A stretch of DNA of 64,000 nucleotides from CAWARU01 sp963784575 (GCA_963784575.1 CAWARU010000001.1:124001-188000); one strand, 5' to 3'. Numbered from the stretch's first letter, positions 47,119 to 56,252 are shown. Translations and numbers: made by a program. Notes: generated from the letters alone by a model not told the origin.

Positions 47119-48087
47119 AGCCATAAATTCAGGCCCTACAGGATGCTTAATATGCTGGTTCAAAATGGTATCTAATTCTTTGAGCGCTGCTGCATCCAAT
47201 TGCCAACCCATGACGTCATTGACCTCGTTAAGTTGATTTGGATGACGGGCTCCCCACAAAGCAATGGTATGTCCTTTATCAAGCACCCAACGCACTGCTA
47301 ACGCTAGAAGCGATTTATTGAATTGCGTCTTTGCAAATGTCTTCAAGGCTTCTGCGGCATTTAGGTATTCTAAAAATAAAGGTTTTTGAAATTTGGGATC
47401 TCGATTATTTCTAATATCGTCCTCTTTAAAACTGGTATTTTCGTTCATTTTGCCGCTTAATAATCCACGGCATATGGCACCATAGGCCAAAGTAACAATT
47501 GCATTTTTTTCCGTATAAGGCAGTACTTCTTTTTCAATTTCTCGTTCGAAGAGGTTATATGGCACTTGCGAGGTATGGATAGGAGAGGTTTTTCTAAATG
47601 CATCCATTTGAGCAGGTGAGAAATTACTGACACCAATGGCTTTGATTTTCCCTTGTTTCTCAAAATCTGATAAAACTTTGGCGGTTTCTTCAAAAGACAC
47701 CTTAGGATCTGGCCAATGAATTTGATAGATATCGATATAATCCGTTTGCAAGCGCTTTAATGAATCTTCTAGTTCTTTTTTTAGCCGCTCTGGGGATGAA
47801 TTACGGAATATTTTACCCTGATTCCATTCTAATCCAACCTTGCTTGCAATAATAATTTTATCACGTGGATAGCCTTGGAGAGCTTTCCCCACAATTTCCT
47901 CAGAGACTCCAAATCCATAAACAGGTGCGGTGTCAATAATATTGATACCTTGTTCCAAAGCCTTATGAATTGTGGCAATAGATTCTTTTTCATCTGAGCC
48001 GCCCCACATCATGCCGCCTATTGCCCAGGTGCCTAGGCAAATACGGGAAGGTTTCAGAGATAAGGATTCGACTGTGATAAATTCCAT
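47104..48087 (-). CDS. Aldo/keto reductase
   Basis: A 327-residue NADPH-dependent carbonyl reductase with a TIM-barrel fold. Motifs: RICLGTWAIGG, NIIDTAPVYGFGVSE (Asp and Tyr of the tetrad), IIIASKVGL (Lys), YIDIYQIHWPDP (His), IGVSNFSPAQMDAF and the C-terminal cofactor region PNQLNEVNDV. All four catalytic positions are present. The substrate is unknown; this sub-group often reduces small aldehydes or sugars. It has its own promoter (48136-48163) and is not part of the neighbouring effector genes. Confidence 0.93.
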   Translation of the reverse strand: MEFITVESLSLKPSRICLGTWAIGGMMWGGSDEKESIATIHKALEQGINIIDTAPVYGFGVSEEIVGKALQGYPRDKIIIASKVGLEWNQGKIFRNSSPERLKKELEDSLKRLQTDYIDIYQIHWPDPKVSFEETAKVLSDFEKQGKIKAIGVSNFSPAQMDAFRKTSPIHTSQVPYNLFEREIEKEVLPYTEKNAIVTLAYGAICRGLLSGKMNENTSFKEDDIRNNRDPKFQKPLFLEYLNAAEALKTFAKTQFNKSLLALAVRWVLDKGHTIALWGARHPNQLNEVNDVMGWQLDAAALKELDTILNQHIKHPVGPEFMAPPSS

Positions 48088-48135
48088 ATAAGAAGTATAG
48101 CTTTTTAACCCTATGAAATAAACTATAATTTTTAA

Positions 48136-48163
48136 GTTATCAAATAGGATTAACTGCCGTCAA
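48136..48163 (-). promoter_or_regulatory. Predicted sigma70 promoter of the aldo/keto reductase gene
   Basis: TTGACG (48158-48163) and GATAAC (48136-48141) are separated by 16 bases on the minus strand, about 49 bases before the start codon. Confidence 0.4.
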
Positions 48164-48293
48164 GACCTTTCTCGCATATTAACACCACAAGTGCAGTTTA
48201 TTACATCAGAATACATTTTTTATTTTTTTTGTTTTGGTTGCGGCGGTTTGGCTGCATCGTGAGTCACCCTTTGTACGATATTTCATATTTAAA

Positions 48294-50762
48294 TCAGGAA
48301 AATTTAATGACAAAGCCCTTTGCTCTTGGATCAGAATCTTTATCTCTTCTTTGGGTTTCGGGAACTTCGAATGCTACATCAGTTTTTATCTGCGGAACTT
48401 TCTTTTCAGATATTTTTTCTGATTCCTTTTCTGATTTTTTATCTGATTCCTTAACTGATGTTTTATCAGACTCCAATCGCGCTTTGGCGCGATGATATTT
48501 GAACATAATACCTTTAACGATGATTGCCCTAGCATCATGAAGCTCCCGCAGGGTTTTGATAAAATCTGCTTTAAAAAGTTTATCATCCTTACTTAATTTG
48601 TCTGTAACTGAGGTAGTAATCTCTCCTTCACCCGTTTCAGCGAGGGTCTTCACTTCCTGAGTGGTTTTGTGTTCTGTAGTTGCCGGTGTTTCCGATTTTT
48701 CCGGTGTCACAATTTTTGGCTTTGTAAATTGCATTATCGCACATTCGGTGGGTCCCATTATAGCTTGTAACCGGACCAATGTATCCGGTTGCGGCATCAC
48801 TCTCACCTCCTTTGTTGCCTTGCTTGAAGGAGGCATTACAGAGCCCGTATATCTGAAGCTAAGTGCTTTTGGTAACAGTGAAGTGAAACCCGATATAACT
48901 CCGCTCCACATCGATTGCGGAACTTTACTCTTCTCAATTGATTTTCTTAAACCATGATTTATTTCATCTGTCGAAAAGTGCTTAGTTGAAAATTCTTCCG
49001 TGAGATAACTATTAATTTCAGCGAAAAAATCGTAGGTTCGTATTGCGCTAACGCTGAGCATTTTGTGCATTATAGGTGTTGAGAAAGCAGATAATTCATA
49101 TGAAAATTGCGATTGCAGCGCATAAAGTGGTGGTCTCTTTAGTATTAATAGCAGTTTATTAGTAATACTGTTTTTGACCATATTTTTCATGAGATCACTT
49201 GCATACGCTCTAGACAGTCGTTCTTTTCGTTCTTGCAATTTTTTTCTAGATGACTCATCACTTTTTATATCTTTTTGTTTCAAAATGTCAGTATTAAATA
49301 CTGACTTATGTATTTCAACGATTATGGGGGCAGCATGTTCTGCCGTTAAATAAATGAGTCGTTCCAATAATTTCTCTGCTTTATTTCTGAGAGGATCGCC
49401 AGTTCTTCGGTAATACTCTACCTCAACACTGCTGACCAATAATTTTATTATTTTTGGAGTTAGAACTGTAGTAAACTCTTTATAGGTTTCTTGAAAATAT
49501 TTAATAACATGGTATGATTGCTGTAAATCTGATTTATCTTTATAAAAATTATCAACAAGATCTGGATTTGCGCCTCGATCAAGTAGTAATAACGCCATGT
49601 GGGTTACGACGCTAAGGTCATTTTCACCATGCCTATTGATGTTATTATAGGCAGCCACTAAAGGACAATATCCATTTGAACTTAGGAAATTTACATCTGC
49701 CCCGTGATCAATTAACAAACTAACCATATAATAATCTAAGCAATTGTGAGCTGCAAGACCTAAGCTAGTAAATTCTATCTGGTCTTTAAATTTGAACACT
49801 GCATTTAAATTTACAGTAGGTCCGAGGACAGACAAAATCCAACGGACGGTATCAACATTCAGTGAATTGATTGCAAGTGTCAATACATTGATACTATTGG
49901 GCGCTAGACTGGAATTATTAATATCTATATCAGAAGGAAGCGGTATTCCTAATTTATGCATCAATCTTGCAATCTTCCAATGTCCTAGACCAATGGCTGT
50001 CATCATTGTTGTAAGATTAGATTTATTCAAAGGTTTATTAAATTCTATTGGTAATGGAGAATCTTTATGTGAATCATGCCATGCTAAGAGTTTTTCAATT
50101 TGTTCGGTATAGGATGAAGAGGGTCTTAAGATAGTTTGATTATCTTTTTGAAGCAGTATTTTCAAAGTTAGAGGATGAGCCATTTCACGTATTTCAGTGT
50201 TTTGGCTGGTAACAATTCTTTGATCGCCATTACTACCCTTATATTTATAGCGAGCATCAGCACCATTTTTCATCAATAATTTTACAATTTCGGAATATCC
50301 CAGGGAAGCGGCTATAGCCAAATGAGAATCCCCAAAGCCAGTGTATAGAAATTTACGGTCTGGTACTTTTTCTAAACTTTGCAAAATTTGTTCCCTACAG
50401 TCAGGGGTGCCCATATATTCCCCAGTGCTCTGGTTAACATCTGCCTTCCAATAGAGTAACAATTTGACGAACTCTATTTTCCCGGTTCTAATCGCTGCTT
50501 CAAGGGGGGTTGATGCGAATTTTCTGGTGGCCTCCCAGGTTTCTTCGCCAAAGTATTTTGGGTTTGCGCCCATTTTTAAGAGTCTCTCTGCAAGATCATA
50601 TTGTTCTTCTTGTATTGCATAACAAAGCGGCGTTTGTCTTTTATCGTCAGCAAAATTAACATTAACCTTTTTTTTGTCGCCAAGAATTTTATCTATGGCT
50701 ATTTTATCGTGCATTTTGATTGCATCGATGAGTTCTTGACCGTAAATGAGAGGTACGCTCAT
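48294..50762 (-). CDS. Large ankyrin-repeat protein with charged C-terminus, effector candidate
   Basis: The 822-residue protein has ankyrin units through about residue 430, such as TPLCYAIQEEQYDLAERLLKMGANP, TPLEAAIRTGKIEFVKLLLYWKADV, SHLAIAASLGYSEIVKLLMKNGADA, TSLGLAAHNCLDYYMVSLLIDHGADV and a further ALLLLDRGANPD. A helical middle section follows, then a disordered end with KESDKKSEKESEKISEKKVP and short Ser/Glu/Lys repeats. There is no signal peptide or membrane span. The architecture matches ankyrin effectors of intracellular gammaproteobacteria, and Glu-rich C-termini are common among Dot/Icm substrates; secretion is an inference. It is unrelated in sequence, by eye, to the ankyrin protein at 43745. 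The frame is intact. Confidence 0.88.
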   Translation of the reverse strand: MSVPLIYGQELIDAIKMHDKIAIDKILGDKKKVNVNFADDKRQTPLCYAIQEEQYDLAERLLKMGANPKYFGEETWEATRKFASTPLEAAIRTGKIEFVKLLLYWKADVNQSTGEYMGTPDCREQILQSLEKVPDRKFLYTGFGDSHLAIAASLGYSEIVKLLMKNGADARYKYKGSNGDQRIVTSQNTEIREMAHPLTLKILLQKDNQTILRPSSSYTEQIEKLLAWHDSHKDSPLPIEFNKPLNKSNLTTMMTAIGLGHWKIARLMHKLGIPLPSDIDINNSSLAPNSINVLTLAINSLNVDTVRWILSVLGPTVNLNAVFKFKDQIEFTSLGLAAHNCLDYYMVSLLIDHGADVNFLSSNGYCPLVAAYNNINRHGENDLSVVTHMALLLLDRGANPDLVDNFYKDKSDLQQSYHVIKYFQETYKEFTTVLTPKIIKLLVSSVEVEYYRRTGDPLRNKAEKLLERLIYLTAEHAAPIIVEIHKSVFNTDILKQKDIKSDESSRKKLQERKERLSRAYASDLMKNMVKNSITNKLLLILKRPPLYALQSQFSYELSAFSTPIMHKMLSVSAIRTYDFFAEINSYLTEEFSTKHFSTDEINHGLRKSIEKSKVPQSMWSGVISGFTSLLPKALSFRYTGSVMPPSSKATKEVRVMPQPDTLVRLQAIMGPTECAIMQFTKPKIVTPEKSETPATTEHKTTQEVKTLAETGEGEITTSVTDKLSKDDKLFKADFIKTLRELHDARAIIVKGIMFKYHRAKARLESDKTSVKESDKKSEKESEKISEKKVPQIKTDVAFEVPETQRRDKDSDPRAKGFVIKFS

Positions 50763-50896
50763 GCTAAAAATCCTTCTGAAAATTAGTACTAAGAGTATTA
50801 TAATACCATATAAAAAATACCCTATAAAATTTTCGATATGATCAATACGTTATTATCTGCCTGATGGTAATGTAGCTGCGACAAAAGGAGATACAC

Positions 50897-51319
50897 ATGT
50901 CTAGACCACATCAACCTGGCCAAGAAGTGTTTAGAACGATCTTACCCGAAGACATTGACTGGCAACCCTTTCCAGCCTTCCCTCGAGAGGTGCATCTCGC
51001 CGTCATTGTGGGTCATGTCACCGAGGTCGGCCCTTATACAATCAGAGTGAAAGCGTCCGGCGGAGCAAAACTAATGCCGCACAAACATCCGGAAGACAGG
51101 ATCTACACGGTTATTTCAGGTGTCTTCTATATCGGCCTTGGTGAAAAGTTTGACGGCGATAAAGTCCAGGCCTACCCGCCGGGCAGCGTGCTCGTTTTGC
51201 CCGGAGACACGCCTCATTTCCACTGGGCAAAATCTGGGGAGTACGTCACGCAGATCACGGCAATCGGACCGCTTGGTCTCGAGTATATTGACCTGAAAGA
51301 TGATCCACGCAATCGATGA
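50897..51319 (+). CDS. Cytosolic cupin-domain protein
   Basis: The 140-residue single-domain cupin has the metal-binding pattern of motif 1 (LMPHKHPEDRIYTVISG) and motif 2 (YPPGSVLVLPGDTPHFHW). AAAGGAGATACAC before the ATG is a strong ribosome site. Function is unknown; related small cupins are annotated as quercetinase-like or ChrR-like sensors. The coding sequence is clearly richer in G+C than the surrounding genes and uses GCC, GGC and CTC codons, which suggests acquisition by transfer. It shares its fold and overall layout with the secreted cupin at 54807. Confidence 0.88.
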   Translation: MSRPHQPGQEVFRTILPEDIDWQPFPAFPREVHLAVIVGHVTEVGPYTIRVKASGGAKLMPHKHPEDRIYTVISGVFYIGLGEKFDGDKVQAYPPGSVLVLPGDTPHFHWAKSGEYVTQITAIGPLGLEYIDLKDDPRNR

Positions 51320-51480
51320 CCCATGCGATCAATCACACATGTCATCGATGACTCTCACAATCATTGATACCAAGCGCCTGATTAACACCGCAGTGCTTGC
51401 TAATACGCAGAAGTTAAACTATTTTCAAGAGACATAAGTTTCAAGGGACATAGGCATGGGCTTAGGAATAGGAATAAGAT

Positions 51481-52130
51481 ATGGAATTTAATGCATACGA
51501 TACTGCTGTTGTTGTAATCGATCCACAAAATGATTTTCTCAGCGAGAAGGGAACGAGTTGGGGTTTGGTTGGTGCCAGCGTCACCAAGAACGGTATTATT
51601 GCGAACTATAGAGCGTCTTTTCAAGTCGGCGAAACGAATGACTATCACGTGCTTATTTCCCCCCATTATTTCTATCCGACCGATCATGCGGCTGGAAGAT
51701 CAATGGACCGCTTGAAGCCATAGAGTTGAAAACGAATACCTTCGCGCGGAGCGCGCCCCTGGATTTGACGGGCTTTACCAATTCAGGTGCCGACTGGCTC
51801 GATCGTTTTAAACCATACATTGAAGATGGCAAGACAATTGTCGTTAGTCCACACAAGGTATTCGGACCGCAGACCAATGACCTCGTTCTGCAGCTACGCA
51901 AGCGAGGGATCGGCAAGATCATTCTCGGCGGCATGTTGGCGAACATGTGCGTCGAGTCCCATCTGCGTGAGTTCCTTGAGCAGGGTTTCGAAGTTGCTAT
52001 TGTAAAGGATGCGATTGCTGGGCCTAGCCATCCGGAATGGGGCGACGGCTACGAGGCGGCACTGATCAACTACCGATATCTGGCGCATGCGGTACTATCG
52101 ACCGATGAAGCAGTCTCGCGCATGGCATAA
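51481..52130 (+). pseudogene. Isochorismatase-family cysteine hydrolase, frameshifted
   Basis: The N-terminal frame holds AVVVIDPQNDFLSEKG (catalytic Asp) and ends at 51723. One extra base near 51690 (GCGGCTGG) restores HA-WKINGPLEAIELKTNTFARSAPLDL, which continues in the second frame to 52130 with VVSPHKVFGPQTNDL (Lys) and LGGMLANMCVESHLREF (catalytic Cys). Together they form a normal 215-residue hydrolase of the isochorismatase / nicotinamidase-like superfamily; the substrate is unknown. G+C is high, as in the cupin just upstream, so the pair was probably acquired together. The frameshift should abolish activity. Confidence 0.85.
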
Positions 52131-52142
52131 AAATAATAAAAA

Positions 52143-53141
52143 TTAAATAAAACCCTGGCCAACATCAATTAATTTTCGGTATTGTTGTTGCAAATTTTGT
52201 AATAAATCCTGCCAATAATTGGGTGTATTAAAAAAAGAGAAATGCATCGGAAATGCGGGATCATCCCACCGTTTTGCAAGCCAAGCCGCATAGTGTAACA
52301 TCCTGAGTGATCGCAAAGACTCAATCAATCTTATTTCTTTAGGATCGAAATCACGAAACTCACAATAACCACTCAGAATTTGGTCTAATTGTATCCCCAT
52401 TTGTTGTTCATCGCCAGATAACATCATCCAAATGTCTTGTATCGCTGGTCCCATAATGCAATCATCCAAATCCACAATGTGAGGACCACAGTCATTCCAT
52501 AAAACATTGCCTGGATGACAGTCTCCATGTAATCGTATGTAAGAGATTGGGCCCATTTTCTGAAAGTGCTGTTCAATAGTTGCTAATAATAATTCAACAG
52601 TGGTACTGAAATTCTGTTTTAAATATTCTGGAACAAAATGAGTCTTAATTAAATAATGATAGGAATTGTGTCCAAACGTTTCAGAATCTAATCGAGGTCT
52701 ATGCTGAAATTTGCGACAAGAGCTTAAGGCATGAAGTCTGCCAATAAAACGTCCCATTCTTTCTAAATGCGCTAAATTACCAAGCTCTAATGCACGCCCT
52801 CCTTCCCTCGGAAACAGTGCGAAACGATACTCTTGATAATGATGGAGGGTATTTTGATTTATGCTTAAAGGGGACACGACAGGAATTTCAAGTTCCGTCA
52901 ATTCTTTTGCAAACTGATGTTCTTCCAAAATGGCTTCATTGCTCCAACGATGCGGTCGATAAAACTTTGCAATGATGGGCGGCTGCTCTACAATTCCAAT
53001 TTGATAAACTCGATTTTCAAAGCTGTTTAGGGCAAGCATGCTCCCCGTACAATGAAATCCTATACTTTCTATCGCAGCTAGGATTAATTCTGGTGTTAAA
53101 TTACAGTAAGGAGTGGCAGTGCTAAGATTTTCAATCGACAT
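52143..53141 (-). CDS. srkA: Stress response kinase A (SrkA/YihE)
   Basis: A 332-residue aminoglycoside-phosphotransferase-fold Ser/Thr protein kinase that protects stressed cells, in E. coli partly by opposing MazE-MazF death. Motifs: LNSFENRVYQIGI and IIAKFYRPHRWS (ATP lysine), RLHALSSCRKFQHR, then the catalytic loop ISYIRLHGDCHPGNVLW and the magnesium-binding IVDLDDCIMGPA, followed by the typical LRSLRMLHYAAWLAKRWDDPAFP. Length and order match the family. The base composition is that of the local genome, unlike the G+C-rich genes on both sides. No lesion. Confidence 0.94.
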   Translation of the reverse strand: MSIENLSTATPYCNLTPELILAAIESIGFHCTGSMLALNSFENRVYQIGIVEQPPIIAKFYRPHRWSNEAILEEHQFAKELTELEIPVVSPLSINQNTLHHYQEYRFALFPREGGRALELGNLAHLERMGRFIGRLHALSSCRKFQHRPRLDSETFGHNSYHYLIKTHFVPEYLKQNFSTTVELLLATIEQHFQKMGPISYIRLHGDCHPGNVLWNDCGPHIVDLDDCIMGPAIQDIWMMLSGDEQQMGIQLDQILSGYCEFRDFDPKEIRLIESLRSLRMLHYAAWLAKRWDDPAFPMHFSFFNTPNYWQDLLQNLQQQYRKLIDVGQGFI

Positions 53142-53169
53142 TTAAAAGTCCTAATTTAAAAAAGTCCTG

Positions 53170-53219
53170 CCAAAGTAACGTTAGGGTGTATATATGTGTT
53201 AAGTAGTTGGTTACTTTGG
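53170..53219. repeat. 10-bp perfect inverted repeat with 30-bp spacer upstream of the DJ-1 gene
   Basis: CCAAAGTAAC (53170-53179) is matched by GTTACTTTGG (53210-53219). It lies in the srkA / DJ-1 divergent gap, near the point where G+C rises towards the DJ-1 gene, so it might be an operator or an insertion scar. No transposase is linked to it. Confidence 0.45.
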
Positions 53220-53354
53220 ATTAATTATCATATCATAAAAATCCTGCATTGGCTAATCCCAACTTGGTGTCGCATAGCCGCCATGCTTGCAGCTTCAAGG
53301 TGGACTATAATCGAAGAAATTCTACAAAAAACGTAATCGTAATAAGGGGATAAT

Positions 53355-54158
53355 ATGAACGCAGAATCGACGAAAAATGGGAAAATCCTAGTAATGGTCT
53401 CAAGTGGACACGGCCTACCCTTGAAAGATGGCAAGGTTTATGCCGGCGCTGGCTATTATCTCAACGAGCTCACGGTTCCAGTTCGCGCTTTGATGCAGGA
53501 CGGTTACGAAATCACTTTCGCCAATCCGAAAGGCAACACGCCACAGTTGGATGTGCATTCAGCCACCGCCGACTTTTTTGGCGGAGATGAGGCTAGGCTT
53601 CAAGATTATCTGCGCTTCAAAGACAGTTTAACTGGGCTCAAAAATCCAACTCGTATCTCCGATGTCATTGCATCAGGCTTAGACCAATATGACGCAGTTT
53701 TTGTCCCAGGTGGTCATGGCCCAATGATCGACCTTCTCGATGATCCCAACGTTGGCATCGTGTTGAGACACTTTCACAAATCATCCAAGCCCACGGCAGT
53801 GCTCTGCCATGGCCCAATATCTCTTCTGGCAGCTCTTCCGACCGCAACCGAGTTTGTTGATGCCCTGAAGACAGGCGATGTTAATGGAGCGCGCGCAAAA
53901 GCTAAAGATTGGATATATGCCGGATATAAAATGACCATCTTTTCGACAGCGGAAGAACAGCAACGGGAGCCGATCGAGATTGGTGGTAAGGTGCTCTTCT
54001 ACCCAGACGATGCTCTGCGGGAGGCAGGCGGCGACGTTAGTGTGGTCGCTCCCTGGAAGAGTTATGCGCTTCAAGATCGCGAGTTGATCTCAGGTCAAAA
54101 TCCCTTCTCTGATGAGGCTGTTCTGAAACTCCTTTTTCAGGCACTCAAGAAGAAGTGA
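53355..54158 (+). CDS. DJ-1/PfpI-superfamily protein (HchA-like)
   Basis: The 267-residue protein has KILVMVSSGHG, a KAGAG-like YAGAGYYLNELTVP, the PGGHGPMIDL turn and the nucleophile elbow PTAVLCHGPISLL, with Cys and His adjacent as in DJ-1 family hydrolases and glyoxalase III. The likely role is detoxification of glyoxal-type aldehydes or protein repair. AAGGGGAT is a good ribosome site before the ATG. The gene is richer in G+C than its neighbours, like the cupin and isochorismatase genes, which suggests transfer. It meets the TPR gene tail to tail. Intact. Confidence 0.9.
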   Translation: MNAESTKNGKILVMVSSGHGLPLKDGKVYAGAGYYLNELTVPVRALMQDGYEITFANPKGNTPQLDVHSATADFFGGDEARLQDYLRFKDSLTGLKNPTRISDVIASGLDQYDAVFVPGGHGPMIDLLDDPNVGIVLRHFHKSSKPTAVLCHGPISLLAALPTATEFVDALKTGDVNGARAKAKDWIYAGYKMTIFSTAEEQQREPIEIGGKVLFYPDDALREAGGDVSVVAPWKSYALQDRELISGQNPFSDEAVLKLLFQALKKK

Positions 54159-54170
54159 AAGGGCTAGCTG

Positions 54171-54629
54171 TCATTGCTTATTCTTACTCTTATAATCATC
54201 AATTCGTTTCTTTAGGGTATCGTATTCAATGCACCCTGTAGGACAAGCTTTTTTAATAACACTTAGATTTTCTTCAGCTTTTGGAAGATCGTTTTTCATT
54301 AAATAGAGCTCACCTAAATATTCATTGGCACCTTTATGATTGGGATCAATTTTCAGAGCCTTTTGATAATATTTTTGTGCATCGTCCAAATTACCAATTT
54401 GTCTATAACTATATCCTAAGTAATTATAAGCATCAGCATTTTGAGGATCATCTTTCACGATTTCATTGAGAATCGGTATTGCTTTATTGTACTCCTTTTG
54501 ATTAATATAATTTTCAGCTTGCTTGAATTTGGGATTTGTATCATTTTCAGTATTGGATGGAAAACCCAATGAGGTGTTCGCAAATAAAACCAAAAGAACC
54601 CCTGCAAATAAATGTAATAAAATGCGCAT
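54171..54629 (-). CDS. Exported tetratricopeptide-repeat protein
   Basis: I start at ATG 54629 (MRILLHLFAGVLLVLFANTS), giving a signal peptide that fits cleavage after the hydrophobic core; an upstream in-frame start would add 13 residues. The mature part has about three TPR units (AENYINQKEYNKAIPILNEI, ADAYNYLGYSYRQIGNLDDAQ, KGANEYLGELYLMKNDLPKAE) and a final cysteine pair region (KKACPTGCIEYDTLKKRI). TPRs bind partner proteins, so a periplasmic scaffold is likely. A 22-bp palindrome lies in the divergent gap with the cupin gene. Confidence 0.88.
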   Translation of the reverse strand: MRILLHLFAGVLLVLFANTSLGFPSNTENDTNPKFKQAENYINQKEYNKAIPILNEIVKDDPQNADAYNYLGYSYRQIGNLDDAQKYYQKALKIDPNHKGANEYLGELYLMKNDLPKAEENLSVIKKACPTGCIEYDTLKKRIDDYKSKNKQ

Positions 54630-54698
54630 ATTATGCCCTCTTAATTTCCAAAACAAATCATCTCTCACATAAAGGTTAGGTGAAGAACACTATACTAG

Positions 54699-54720
54699 CA
54701 ACTATTAAATTTAATAGTTG
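54699..54720. promoter_or_regulatory. Perfect 22-bp palindrome, candidate operator
   Basis: CAACTATTAAA (54699-54709) is followed directly by its exact reverse complement (54710-54720). It lies in the divergent gap between the TPR and secreted cupin genes and ends four bases before the predicted -35 box of the cupin promoter. Such a site suits a dimeric regulator. Confidence 0.5.
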
Positions 54721-54723
54721 AAA

Positions 54724-54752
54724 TTGAATTATTTTATCGGCAGCTCTATAGT
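54724..54752 (+). promoter_or_regulatory. Predicted sigma70 promoter of the secreted cupin gene
   Basis: TTGAAT (54724-54729) and TATAGT (54747-54752) have 17-base spacing on the plus strand and lie 54 bases before the start codon. Confidence 0.5.
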
Positions 54753-54806
54753 GTAATATAGTTATACATAGTTAAAAACAAAGGTCAAGGTTAAGGAGTG
54801 ATAGGC

Positions 54807-55292
54807 ATGAGGTCATCTAAATTTTTAGTTTCCCTATTTTTATTAAGCCTTATTTCTAGCCTAATATCGAATGTTCACGCTGATGAAAAGACTCCTTTAA
54901 TTATCCCACAAAGCGATTTAAAGTGGGTTCCACTTCCTGGAATGCCAAAAGGGGCCAAAATTGCAATTGTTCAGGGGGATTTAAAAAAACCAGAACGCTA
55001 TACTTTCCTATTAAAATTACCGAATGGTTATGTTATTCCCTCTCATTGGCATTCAAATGATGAAGAAACTACTGTCATATCCGGTACTTTGAACTTGGGG
55101 TTTGGCGACAAGATTGACAAATCGGAAGCAAAGGTTTTACAACCAGGCAGTTTTGCATTAGTGCCTGGCCACATGCACCACTATGTTTATTCCACAGGTG
55201 AAACTATCATTCAAGATGCAGGTATGGGTCCTCGTGATACCATTTTTGTGAATCCAGAAGAATTGAAGGCATTAATCGAAAAAAATAAGTAA
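54807..55292 (+). CDS. Secreted cupin-domain protein
   Basis: ATG 54807 is preceded by AAGGAG with an eight-base gap, so I prefer it to the upstream GTG. A signal peptide (MRSSKFLVSLFLLSLISSLI, cleavage after VHA) leads into one cupin domain with IPSHWHSNDEETTVISGTL and QPGSFALVPGHMHHYVY, keeping the histidines and glutamate that bind a metal. The layout is that of the cytosolic cupin at 50897, but in local base composition. The substrate is unknown. A promoter and palindrome lie just upstream. Confidence 0.9.
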   Translation: MRSSKFLVSLFLLSLISSLISNVHADEKTPLIIPQSDLKWVPLPGMPKGAKIAIVQGDLKKPERYTFLLKLPNGYVIPSHWHSNDEETTVISGTLNLGFGDKIDKSEAKVLQPGSFALVPGHMHHYVYSTGETIIQDAGMGPRDTIFVNPEELKALIEKNK

Positions 55293-55472
55293 AATATACT
55301 GAGAATACGAGGGCACAAACATTAACATCTCAGGAGCTGCAGTTTTATATATTGGCGGCGAAATTCTGCTACTTCAGTATTGACAGGGGATGCAACCAAA
55401 TGTACAATAACCAACTATGTCAACGCCAACTCCTATTAAAATCAATACTAATTCGCCACGTAAGGAAACACT

Positions 55473-56252
55473 GTGTATGCTTTCCTAGCTCATTTAAAAA
55501 ATCCTGATTGCACTCTCAATTCTCTGAAACCTAAAACGATTTGGATTAAAAATACGAATGGTGTATTGTTACAAGTTAATACAGAGGAGTTTGAGCAAAG
55601 ACATCGGTTTCAGTGGATAGAGGACATTATCGTTTCTGATTTGCAAATAACACAACTTCCTGAAGATATCGCTGTAAAACTACAGGAAACTGTACCCTTG
55701 GGATCTGAAATTCTTTTGAAGATAGGACACTATCTTCAAAATATTAACACCTTTCATAATAAGCTTGCCTTGCTTGATATGCAAGATTTGGGTTTTGGAA
55801 CCATTGCAAAAGAAGATTTCAAAAATTCAGATGGCGATATACTGACATTTTATGCCGGAGAAATAAATATATTCCCGTGCTCCCCTTCTTATGATTATTA
55901 TACTTCGATAGGCGAATTTCACTGTGTGATAAATTCACAAGGATTGGGTAATATTAGCCGCTTCATGCCGCATCTTCCCTTTGAGCATGAACTAAGCTCT
56001 CTTGGTTTATCTGAAAATGAACGTCACAGCATTGCAACAGTCAATGTAACAAAAAAACCCACCAAAATGGGTTCCAAAGAAATTATCTTATTCTGCTTGG
56101 AACAGGATATTTTAGCTGGAGAAATCATTGGGTTTTCCTATGGTCGCAGCTTTTGGTCATTTAAAGATTATCCCTTTTGGCTTTTGCTGAAAAATGGCGC
56201 AAAGTTCGCCAAAGTCAAATACAATAAGGAGGGAGAGCTTATATTTTTTTAA
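55473..56252 (+). CDS. Putative SET-domain protein
   Basis: The GTG start follows TAAGGA by six bases and directly follows an in-frame stop, so it is the only good start. The 259-residue protein shows a faint SET fold: DLGFGTIAKEDF and ILTFYAGEI (N-terminal SET strands), QGLGNISRFMPHLP (compare GNxARFxNHS) and EIILFCLEQDILAGEIIGFSYGRSFW (compare ...ELTxDYG). SET enzymes methylate lysines with S-adenosylmethionine, and some intracellular bacteria secrete them. The Asn-His pair of active enzymes is replaced by M-P-H here, so activity is uncertain. No signal peptide is seen. Confidence 0.5.
   Translation: MYAFLAHLKNPDCTLNSLKPKTIWIKNTNGVLLQVNTEEFEQRHRFQWIEDIIVSDLQITQLPEDIAVKLQETVPLGSEILLKIGHYLQNINTFHNKLALLDMQDLGFGTIAKEDFKNSDGDILTFYAGEINIFPCSPSYDYYTSIGEFHCVINSQGLGNISRFMPHLPFEHELSSLGLSENERHSIATVNVTKKPTKMGSKEIILFCLEQDILAGEIIGFSYGRSFWSFKDYPFWLLLKNGAKFAKVKYNKEGELIFF

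Noticed and set aside
48420..48480. Repeats in the DNA encoding the C-terminus of the ankyrin protein
   Set aside because: They reflect the KESDKKSEKESEK protein repeat, not a separate DNA element.
50795..50806. Palindrome GTATTATAATAC upstream of the cupin gene
   Set aside because: Twelve bases in A+T-rich DNA are too short to claim as an operator.
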